A DNA stretch of 64,000 nt from JAKVCB01 sp965243695 (GTDB taxonomy: Bacteria; Planctomycetota; Planctomycetia; Pirellulales; Lacipirellulaceae), in contig CBDEWC010000039.1 in the NCBI GenBank assembly GCA_965243695.1, positions 186,001-250,000 of the forward strand, read 5' to 3'. The position numbers and the translations under genes were made by a program. Shown in pieces: positions 16,263 to 23,510 of this stretch. The notes below the pieces were generated by a model. It had not been told where the DNA came from. It did no database searches and saw only the letters and a program-made list of their open reading frames with translations. Positions within the stretch are counted from its first letter, which is position 1. Each line of letters starts with the position of its first letter.

Positions 16263-18563
16263 TTAGCGTTTGCGTTTTTTATGTTGTTTTCCCGGGCTCC
16301 GCTTCTTTTTCTTTGGGCGATGTTTGAGCGGTTTAGGATCTCGCTGAAGCAGCTGGAAATCGAGTTCTCTGGCATCGACATCAACTGCTGCCACGGCTAC
16401 GCGCACCGTATCTCCCAGCCGAAACTCGTTTCCGGAGCGGAATCCGCTGATGACGTGTCCGGTGCGATCGTAGCGATAGTAGTCATCGGCAAGCGCAGAA
16501 ATGTGTATGAACCCTTCGGCTGGCAACTGGGTACCCGTAATGAAGAGGCCAAACCGTTCCACTCCCGTGATAATACCATCTAGCTCCATGCCAATTTTAT
16601 TGGTCAAAAAATTGAGCAGTTTGACTTTGGTAAGTTCCCGTTCTGCCTGGGTAGCCCGCTGTTCACGCTCGCTGCAGTGGTCGCCAGTAGCAATGAGATG
16701 ATCGATATTTTGTTCTGGTTTTTTTTGACCCCGATTCAGGGTGTCAAGGAGGCGATGGATGGTGAGGTCGGGATAGCGGCGAATGGGCGAAGTGAAATGG
16801 CAGTAGCAATCACTCGAAAGGGCGTAATGCCCCGCTTCATCGGGGCTGTAAACCGCCCGTTGCATCGACCGCAGCACCGCATAATTGACGGCGTGCTCAC
16901 GCGGATCCCCTCGGAGCGACTTCAAGAGTCGCTGCAACTCAAACCGGCTTTGCAGGTTGTCTGCTTTCAGGCCCAAGCCACGTACGAATTCGGTCAAGGC
17001 TTTTAATTTGCGCGGGTCGGGATCGCCATGCACCCGCCGCAAGAAAAATACGCCCTGGTCAGACAAACGCTGCGCCACGGCTTCATTGGCTGCCAGCATG
17101 AATTCTTCAATGATCTGGTGGCTTTCAGTGTTTTCTTCGGCGTGGGCCCCACACACCTGTCCCTGGTCATTGAGATCGATTTTGAGTTGTGGCATCGTTA
17201 TCTCCAGCGTGCCTCGCTCGAAACGCCGGTTCCGTAGAATCATGGCCAGTTCGTGCATGCGACCGAGCAGAGCGTGGACTTTTTTGGTCATTTTTAGCGG
17301 AGATTTCGAGTCGATACCCGCAGATGGAGTTCTGCCGGTTTCTGCCAGATACTGGTCGACCTGCTCATAGGTAAAACGTTTTTGACTTTTGATCGCGCTC
17401 TTGAACACGTCAGTAGCGACATGGGTTCCGTCGCCGGTCATTTCGATCAACGCGGTCATCGCATAGCGAACTTTGTTAGGTTGCAAGCTTGCTAAATTAT
17501 TGGAAATGACCTCGGGCAACATCGGGATAACCTTATCAGGCAGATAGACGCTGGTTGCCCGGTCGTAGGCTTCACGATCCAGAGCCGTTTTTGGGCGGAC
17601 AAAGTGAGAGACATCGGCAATGTGGACCCCTAGCAACCAGTGTTCGTCTTTTTCGTTGGGGCCCGCGATTCGCTCGAGCGAGATGGCGTCGTCGAAATCG
17701 CGAGCATCCTTCGGATCGACGGTAATAATGGTTTCGGCTGTGAGATCACGCCGCCCCCGGCCAATTGATTCGTCGAACTTATCGGCTTGTTGGTGACATG
17801 CTTGTATTGTGTTGTCAGCAAATTCTCCGGGCAGGCTGAATTCACAGACGACGGACATCGTATCCACTCCCGGCTTTCCTTTGGCGCCGAGGATGTTGAC
17901 AATGACTCCTTCACCATCGCGTACATGCGATGGGAAGCGAACCATTTCAATGACAACTTTATCATCCGGCTTGACTCCTTTGGCACCCGGGTCGCCAACG
18001 TAGATTGCGCTCGAAAAGACTTTTCCATCGACCTTCACCAGTCCCATGCCGGTTTGTTCGAAGTAGGTACCAACGAACTGGTTAGTGGCCCGCTCGAGCA
18101 CATCAATGATTCGTCCTTCAAATTTTCCCATGCGGCCTCGCTTCCCATCAAGTCGCACGCTCACAAAATCACCGTTCGCAGCATCGCCCGTATTTTTGGC
18201 AGCGATATAGATATCAGCATCTTTGTCAGCTGTTGCCCGCATTTCCTCGGGGCGTACAAATCCATAGCCTCCCAGGGCTTGTCGAAAAGTTCCCCGTAAA
18301 TGCCGATTGCCACGTGTGTTGGTTGCTACCCGCCCTTCGGTTGCGAGGGCGGCAACGGGGTGCTTGCGATCGGCCGGGCAGACGAGGTGTCCGGGGCCAT
18401 AGGCCAACTTGCCCGCTCGGACAAGTTTCTTAACGATTATTGTCAGTCGCTTGGCAGCATCGTCGACGAGCCCGAGTTTCTTCGCGATGACTTTGGGCTT
18501 AACGGGACGATAGTTTGGCTGATTGACGTGGTTAAGTACCGCGGCGCGGATGTCACTGTCCAT
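16263..18563 (-). CDS. rnr: ribonuclease R
   Basis: The 766-residue protein matches RNase R, the processive 3'-5' exoribonuclease that degrades structured RNA. It has an N-terminal winged-helix and cold-shock domains (for example GGYGFVRP near residue 100) and the RNB catalytic domain with DPKDARDFDDAISL around residues 280-295, which supplies the metal-binding Asp residues. A C-terminal S1 domain at about 650-735 (LDGIITGVERFGLFI) is followed by a Lys/Arg-rich tail. It lies 149 bases downstream of a second 3'-5' exoribonuclease-like gene and 88 bases upstream of gcvT. Co-transcription with gcv is possible but unproven. Confidence 0.95.
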   Translation of the reverse strand: MDSDIRAAVLNHVNQPNYRPVKPKVIAKKLGLVDDAAKRLTIIVKKLVRAGKLAYGPGHLVCPADRKHPVAALATEGRVATNTRGNRHLRGTFRQALGGYGFVRPEEMRATADKDADIYIAAKNTGDAANGDFVSVRLDGKRGRMGKFEGRIIDVLERATNQFVGTYFEQTGMGLVKVDGKVFSSAIYVGDPGAKGVKPDDKVVIEMVRFPSHVRDGEGVIVNILGAKGKPGVDTMSVVCEFSLPGEFADNTIQACHQQADKFDESIGRGRRDLTAETIITVDPKDARDFDDAISLERIAGPNEKDEHWLLGVHIADVSHFVRPKTALDREAYDRATSVYLPDKVIPMLPEVISNNLASLQPNKVRYAMTALIEMTGDGTHVATDVFKSAIKSQKRFTYEQVDQYLAETGRTPSAGIDSKSPLKMTKKVHALLGRMHELAMILRNRRFERGTLEITMPQLKIDLNDQGQVCGAHAEENTESHQIIEEFMLAANEAVAQRLSDQGVFFLRRVHGDPDPRKLKALTEFVRGLGLKADNLQSRFELQRLLKSLRGDPREHAVNYAVLRSMQRAVYSPDEAGHYALSSDCYCHFTSPIRRYPDLTIHRLLDTLNRGQKKPEQNIDHLIATGDHCSEREQRATQAERELTKVKLLNFLTNKIGMELDGIITGVERFGLFITGTQLPAEGFIHISALADDYYRYDRTGHVISGFRSGNEFRLGDTVRVAVAAVDVDARELDFQLLQRDPKPLKHRPKKKKRSPGKQHKKRKR

Positions 18564-18712
18564 AGATGAAGGCGATCACAGTGTAGATGCGTGCTATGGG
18601 AGAGGGGGGTGGATTATCAATACGGCCCGGCTGGAGTGTGATTCCACTGCCGGTGATTGGCGGGCCGTTTGAGTGTTGTGCGTGATTTGGAATGATGTCG
18701 TGAGAGGCCATG

Positions 18713-19714
18713 TCAATTTGAAGAGCCATTTCCACTGGAGGGAATATTTTTCCAGAGTTTCCGGCCAAGAGATTGTTGGTACTGCGTCCAATGGCTGTCA
18801 ATATTTGGACAGTCTTTGATAAGCTGCGAACAACTAGCCATTTTGGCATCGAGGTTATCTAGAAAGTGCAGCGCGATTGCTTCGAGTGTCATCGGGAGCT
18901 TAGGACTACCGTACTCGTATTGCCCGTGGTGACTGACAATCATGTGTTTGATTTCCAGGACAAGTTCTGGCGATGAAGGTTCACCAGATAATCGTTCTGC
19001 CTCGCGAACTTTTTCATCCAGCATGGAGACACCCATGACCATGTGCCCCAACATTTGACCTTCGTCGGTATATGCAATATCGCGATCGTAGGACAACTCG
19101 TCTGTTTTTGCCGCATCGTGTAAAAAGGCGCCCAACAACAATTTGTTCTGGTCAAGTTGCGGATAGTGTGGCGCCACTACCAGTACTAGTTCGAGCAGGC
19201 TCAGCACGTGTTCCAGCAAGCCACCCGGGTAGGCGTGGTGGTTTTTCATGCCGGCTGGAGCGCGGGTAAAATTTGCCATGAATTGGGAATCCATGAGATA
19301 ACATTCAGCCAGATTGCGGAGTTCGGGTGTATTGATTTTCCGCAGGATATTGGTGACCCGTTTTGCCATGCTGTCGATTTGTTCTGGTTGGAGCGTGGTA
19401 AAATCAGCTTCGTCAAATTCATCGGGTCGTGCTTTGCGCAAGCTGGTAGCAATAAATTGCATGTTGCCCTGAAAAAGCTGAGTTGCGCCTTCCACCAGGA
19501 CATAGTCGCCATTTTCAAATGCCTGATACTCACGTTCGCTGGCATTCCACATTCTTGTTGAGATCGATCCGCTCCGATCTGAAAGCTCTAACTGCAGGTA
19601 GAGATTCCCATTGCGGTTTGGGCGCAGTTGTTTATCCGAGGCAAGGAATGCCTGGTGGATTTGTTCATTGTGGGCCAGTTGGCTGACAAAACGACGAGTA
19701 TCAGTTGCGGTCAT
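18713..19714 (-). CDS. YhaM-family HD-domain 3'-5' exoribonuclease
   Basis: At 333 residues this has the YhaM layout. An N-terminal OB-fold nucleic-acid-binding domain (about residues 10-95; LELSDRSGSISTRMWNASE) is followed by an HD phosphohydrolase domain with NHHAYPGGLLEH, GAFLHDAAKTDEL and HMIVSHHGQYEYG supplying metal ligands. YhaM of Bacillus is an Mn2+-dependent 3'-5' nuclease acting on RNA and single-stranded DNA. It lies directly upstream of rnr on the same strand, so two RNA-decay enzymes are adjacent. The family is clear; exact substrate preference is inferred. Confidence 0.88.
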   Translation of the reverse strand: MTATDTRRFVSQLAHNEQIHQAFLASDKQLRPNRNGNLYLQLELSDRSGSISTRMWNASEREYQAFENGDYVLVEGATQLFQGNMQFIATSLRKARPDEFDEADFTTLQPEQIDSMAKRVTNILRKINTPELRNLAECYLMDSQFMANFTRAPAGMKNHHAYPGGLLEHVLSLLELVLVVAPHYPQLDQNKLLLGAFLHDAAKTDELSYDRDIAYTDEGQMLGHMVMGVSMLDEKVREAERLSGEPSSPELVLEIKHMIVSHHGQYEYGSPKLPMTLEAIALHFLDNLDAKMASCSQLIKDCPNIDSHWTQYQQSLGRKLWKNIPSSGNGSSN

Positions 19715-20139
19715 AAGTTTTTGAGATCGAGATTACAAGTGTTCTGAACCAAGGAAGATTCGTTAGCAACCGGGAAGGTTTATGGATAAATTACCTGCGT
19801 TTGATGTCGGCTCACCACAAAGTTCCCTTGCCAGACCACCTTTGGGGCTGCGGCCGATGTTTGGATTTTTGCGTCTTGGGGGGGAACGGCAGGTTCCACC
19901 CGACCCGACCGCCAATTGTAGACTGCCCGGTGAAAAGCGACAACGAGTCTTGTCAGACCGGTGTTTTTTCGCCTGGCAAGTCCGCGATTCTCGTCAGGAG
20001 GTGTTTCGCGTAGAATAATTCCCAAATCCAGATCAATGCGAACTCGCCTGAACCGGTAGGATAGATCCTCCGTTTCGGTCCAGGCTGGCGACCGGGGTCG
20101 CCGGCCGATTACCATCCTCATGGCCAAATATTTCGTTCT
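19715..20139. other. divergent intergenic region
   Basis: The gap between the YhaM-like gene (minus) and proS (plus) should contain promoters for both. It is fairly GC-rich with G-runs near 19880, but I find no RNA-gene signature (no SRP, RNase P or tmRNA consensus) and no convincing frame. Confidence 0.4.
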
Positions 20140-21651
20140 ATGAAGACTGCAATCACCCCCACACGAGCCGAAAACTATCCGGAATGGTATCAGCAGGTTG
20201 TCAAAGCGGCAGATCTCGCCGAGACATCTGATGTTCGAGGGTGCATGGTTATTAAACCATGGGGCTACGCAATTTGGGAGAACATCCAGCGTGAGCTTGA
20301 TCGCCAGTTCAAGGCAACCGGGCATGAAAATGCCTATTTCCCCTTGTTTATTCCGATGAGTTTTCTTGAGAAGGAGGCCGAGCACGTCGAAGGCTTTGCC
20401 AAGGAATGTGCCGTTGTGACACACCACCGGCTTGAACCAGATCCGAACGGCGGGTTGAGACCGGCTCCCTCGGCAGAGCTTGAGGAACCACTTATCGTCC
20501 GGCCCACAAGTGAAACGATCATCGGCGCGACCTTTGCCCGCTGGGTACAGTCTTATCGTGATCTTCCGGTGCTTGTGAACCAGTGGGCGAATGTGGTTCG
20601 CTGGGAAATGCGGACAAGAATGTTTCTTCGCACCACGGAATTTCTGTGGCAGGAAGGGCATACCGTACACGCTACCGCCCAAGAGGCCCAGCAGGAGACG
20701 CTGCAGATGCTGGACGTCTATGCCAACTTTGCTGAGCATCACATGGCGATGCCAGTGATTCGAGGTGAGAAGACCGCCGGGGAGCGGTTTCCGGGCGCGG
20801 TGGCGACCTATTCCATTGAAGCCTTGATGCAAGATTGCAAGGCATTACAAGCCGGAACTTCACATTTTCTGGGCCAGAACTTTGCCAAGGCCCAGGAGAT
20901 TAAATTCCAGAATGAGGCAGGTGAATTGGTTTATGCCTGGACTACTTCCTGGGGGGTCTCAACCCGATTGGTGGGTGGACTGATTATGACCCATGCCGAC
21001 GATGACGGGCTGGTATTACCACCACGGCTGGCACCGGCTCACGTCGTTATTTTGCCGATTTATCGAAATGACGATGAACGGTCGGCGGTGTTACCCTACT
21101 GTAACGCGGTGAAAGCTGAACTTGAGGCACAAGCCTTTGCTGGCGAACCGGTTCGCGTACGTCTTGATGACCGCGACCTTCGAGGGGGGGAGAAAAAATG
21201 GCAATGGGTCAAACGGGGTGTTCCTATACGGGTTGATGTGGGGCCGCGCGACGTTGCTGGTGGTGGCGTATTCGTCAGCCGCCGTGATGTGGGCGGCAAA
21301 GGGAAGCCATGTCCCCGTGACGAATTTGTGGCAACCGTGTCACAAACGCTTGATGAAATCCAACAGGGTCTCTTTGCGCGGGCACAAGCTCACCGCCAGA
21401 AGGCCACCGTCAAGATTGATCGTTTTGAGGAATTCGAAGAGTTTTTCGATGAACAGTCCCCAGGTGGACTGGCGGCGTGCCATTTTGTTGATGTGCCAGA
21501 GATCGAAGAGAAGCTTAAGCCGCTTAAAGTTACAGCCCGTTGCATCCCGCTTGAGGGGGATGCAGAGTTTGATGACGACGACGGTGGCGGAACCTGTATT
21601 TTCACTGGCCAACCGAGCCAACGCCGCGGACTGTTTGCAAAAGCTTATTGA
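20140..21651 (+). CDS. proS: prolyl-tRNA synthetase, archaeal/eukaryotic type
   Basis: This class II synthetase charges tRNA-Pro. It has 503 residues, shorter than the roughly 570-residue bacterial type with its INS editing insert. It starts with ITPTRAENYPEWYQQVVKAADLA, followed by GCMVIKPWGYAIWENIQ and RPTSETIIGATFARWVQS (motif 2 region), as in archaeal/eukaryotic ProRS. The catalytic core is followed by an anticodon-binding domain and a C-terminal zinc-type domain ending in FAKAY, a Tyr terminus typical of this group. Only part of the Cys set of the zinc domain remains. It is the sole ProRS in the window; no editing domain is visible. Confidence 0.95.
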   Translation: MKTAITPTRAENYPEWYQQVVKAADLAETSDVRGCMVIKPWGYAIWENIQRELDRQFKATGHENAYFPLFIPMSFLEKEAEHVEGFAKECAVVTHHRLEPDPNGGLRPAPSAELEEPLIVRPTSETIIGATFARWVQSYRDLPVLVNQWANVVRWEMRTRMFLRTTEFLWQEGHTVHATAQEAQQETLQMLDVYANFAEHHMAMPVIRGEKTAGERFPGAVATYSIEALMQDCKALQAGTSHFLGQNFAKAQEIKFQNEAGELVYAWTTSWGVSTRLVGGLIMTHADDDGLVLPPRLAPAHVVILPIYRNDDERSAVLPYCNAVKAELEAQAFAGEPVRVRLDDRDLRGGEKKWQWVKRGVPIRVDVGPRDVAGGGVFVSRRDVGGKGKPCPRDEFVATVSQTLDEIQQGLFARAQAHRQKATVKIDRFEEFEEFFDEQSPGGLAACHFVDVPEIEEKLKPLKVTARCIPLEGDAEFDDDDGGGTCIFTGQPSQRRGLFAKAY

Positions 21652-21797
21652 GAAAGAGTGACAAATCTGACAGGGGGACGGTCCAGTGGTGACACCCCTG
21701 TTTGGGTTCAAGCCTGGAGGGGCACAGTCCTTTGGCCCTTGGGACGGGGAATGTGGTGGTTGGTCTCTTTGGGCGTGTATGGTGCAGAAGGTCTGTC

Positions 21798-22349
21798 ATG
21801 GGAGAAATTACCAATCCGTCGCAGGTGCTTTTATTGGTTGCCGTCAGCAGTTGCCATGAAGAAGCGTTCACCTGGGCACGCCAACGGGCGGCGCACCAGT
21901 TTGGTCAGCTTGCCACGGCAAGCACCGTTTTTGATTTCAACGAGACCGATTACTACTTGCCCACGATGGGGCCGAATCTCAAGAAACAGTTTCTCGCATA
22001 CGACCAACTTTGTGAGCCAGACCGCTTGCCTGCGATAAAAAAAATGACCAATGACTGGGAGGCAGAATATGCGGCATTTTGTCCGCATAGTGAATCGCGA
22101 CCCCTGAACCTGGATCCTGGTTATCTCACGCTGGCCAAGTTAGTACTTGCTTCGACCAAGGATCATGCCCATCGGATTTATTTAAACGAGGGCATTTATG
22201 CGGAAGTGACCCTGGCATTTCGCCATGGCGCCTGGAAAAAATTCGAATGGACATTTCCCGACTATCAACGAGAGGATTACCAACAGTTCTTTTCCCAGTG
22301 TCGAGACGATCTCCGTAAAAAGTTGCGAAGCGGGTATCCTGGCATTTAG
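21798..22349 (+). CDS. DUF4416-family protein
   Basis: From ATG 21798 (AAGG seven bases upstream) the product is 183 residues. The segments LDPGYLTLAKLVLASTKDHAHRIYL and EVTLAFRHGAWKKFEWTFPDY are characteristic of DUF4416, a family found in diverse bacteria including Planctomycetota and delta-proteobacterial lineages. Its function is not known. The open frame extends back to 21702 but that part is low-complexity and lacks similarity. A hairpin overlaps the stop codon. The next gene starts 47 bases later on the same strand. Confidence 0.82.
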   Translation: MGEITNPSQVLLLVAVSSCHEEAFTWARQRAAHQFGQLATASTVFDFNETDYYLPTMGPNLKKQFLAYDQLCEPDRLPAIKKMTNDWEAEYAAFCPHSESRPLNLDPGYLTLAKLVLASTKDHAHRIYLNEGIYAEVTLAFRHGAWKKFEWTFPDYQREDYQQFFSQCRDDLRKKLRSGYPGI

Positions 22350-22359
22350 CCAGAATACC
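22333..22359 (+). terminator. hairpin overlapping the DUF4416 stop codon
   Basis: GGTATCCTGGC (22333-22343) pairs with GCCAGAATACC (22349-22359) with one mismatch around a five-base loop that ends in the TAG stop. U-rich sequence follows within about 10 bases (TTTTATTACTTTTTT). It could be a terminator or attenuator before the sugar-phosphate transferase gene. Confidence 0.45.
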
Positions 22360-22396
22360 ATTAACTGGTTTTATTACTTTTTTACACCTTGCTGCC

Positions 22397-23500
22397 ATGC
22401 CTTGGTCCCTTTTTCTTGCCGCAATACCGGCTTTGTTGATCGCATGGTGCGCCGTTATTTTCATTCGTAACCGGGCGGAAAGTTGGGGGCTCGTGGCGCA
22501 ACCGCGAGAGGACCGTTTTCATGAGCATTCGACTCCGACCGGAGGTGGAATTGCTATCTGGTTGGGCGTGCTTTTGTCGTTTGTCGGTTTGCAACTGGTG
22601 TTACAAGCGATGTGGAGTGATGGCATCACAATTCCTTTTTTAGACCAACATCTGGGCGGTTTGCTCCAGCGATCGTCCCACCTGTGGGTTTTATTGTCTG
22701 CTGCCACCGCGATGTTTGTCCTTGGTTTGATTGATGACCTGCGGGGCCTGGACTGGCGTTTGCGGCTCGTGATTCAAACCGTGATTGCCTTATTCGTTGT
22801 GTTACAAGGTTGGCGGTTAACACTATTTATCGAAAATCCCTGGGTGACCGGCGCGCTTTCGGTTGTGTGGATTGTGGGGATTGTCAACTCCATCAATCTG
22901 CTGGACAACATGGATGGTTTAGCGGCTGGGGTTACCTCGATCGCCGCATTGATCCTGGTTGCAGTTATGCTACTTGCACCCAATCCCCAATCGCATCAGC
23001 CACAGCTTTTCGTGGCGGGATTTCTGATTGTGTTAATCGGTGCAATTGGAGGTTTTTGGATCCACAACCGGCCTCCAGCCACCATTTTTTTGGGAGACTG
23101 CGGGAGCTACTTCATCGGGTTTTGCCTTGCTATGGCTACCTTGATGGCAACCTTCGCTGGTGGTGATTTGCCGCAACATGCAGTTTTTGCCCCGCTCTGC
23201 GTGCTTGCTGTGCCAATTTACGATACGGTTTCGGTCATTACGATTCGTCTCTACCAGGGGAGAAGTCCTTTCGAAGGCGATAAAAACCACTTCTCACACA
23301 GGTTGGTTCAACTCGGCATGACTTCACGTCAGGCCGTAGGTACGATCTACCTCTTAACGGCTGCCTGTGGGTTGGGGGCCTTGTTGTTGCATCAGGTCAA
23401 TACCTGGGGGGCGGTGGTGATTTTACTGATGGTGTTTACCGTCTTGTGCGTGATTGCAATGCTTGAAGGGGTGGCGCGGGTAGGGCGAACAAACCATTGA
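22397..23500 (+). CDS. polyprenyl-phosphate sugar-1-phosphate transferase (WecA/MraY family)
   Basis: The 367-residue membrane protein has about ten hydrophobic segments and the GT4/MraY-WecA signatures in order: DRFHEHSTPTGGGIAIW near residue 35, LIDDLRGLDWRLR at about 113, NLLDNMDGLAAGV at about 170, FLGDCGSYFIGF near 231, and the cytoplasmic loop FEGDKNHFSHRL near 293. Such enzymes load a sugar-1-phosphate onto undecaprenyl phosphate, starting O-antigen, teichoic acid or exopolysaccharide synthesis. The next gene, 10 bases on, resembles O-antigen ligases, so the pair probably acts in cell-surface polysaccharide assembly. It is less likely to be MraY itself, since peptidoglycan genes are absent nearby. 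Confidence 0.9.
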   Translation: MPWSLFLAAIPALLIAWCAVIFIRNRAESWGLVAQPREDRFHEHSTPTGGGIAIWLGVLLSFVGLQLVLQAMWSDGITIPFLDQHLGGLLQRSSHLWVLLSAATAMFVLGLIDDLRGLDWRLRLVIQTVIALFVVLQGWRLTLFIENPWVTGALSVVWIVGIVNSINLLDNMDGLAAGVTSIAALILVAVMLLAPNPQSHQPQLFVAGFLIVLIGAIGGFWIHNRPPATIFLGDCGSYFIGFCLAMATLMATFAGGDLPQHAVFAPLCVLAVPIYDTVSVITIRLYQGRSPFEGDKNHFSHRLVQLGMTSRQAVGTIYLLTAACGLGALLLHQVNTWGAVVILLMVFTVLCVIAMLEGVARVGRTNH

Positions 23501-23510
23501 TCGAAGTAGT

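Noticed and set aside
15056..16384. Long N-terminal extension of gcvT
   Set aside because: It would overlap rnr and add about 70 residues absent from T-proteins; ATG 16174 or 16207 is preferred.
19780..20832. 350-codon open frame antisense to proS
   Set aside because: It covers the proS start on the opposite strand, has basic low-quality composition and no motif; it is a shadow of a well-conserved gene.
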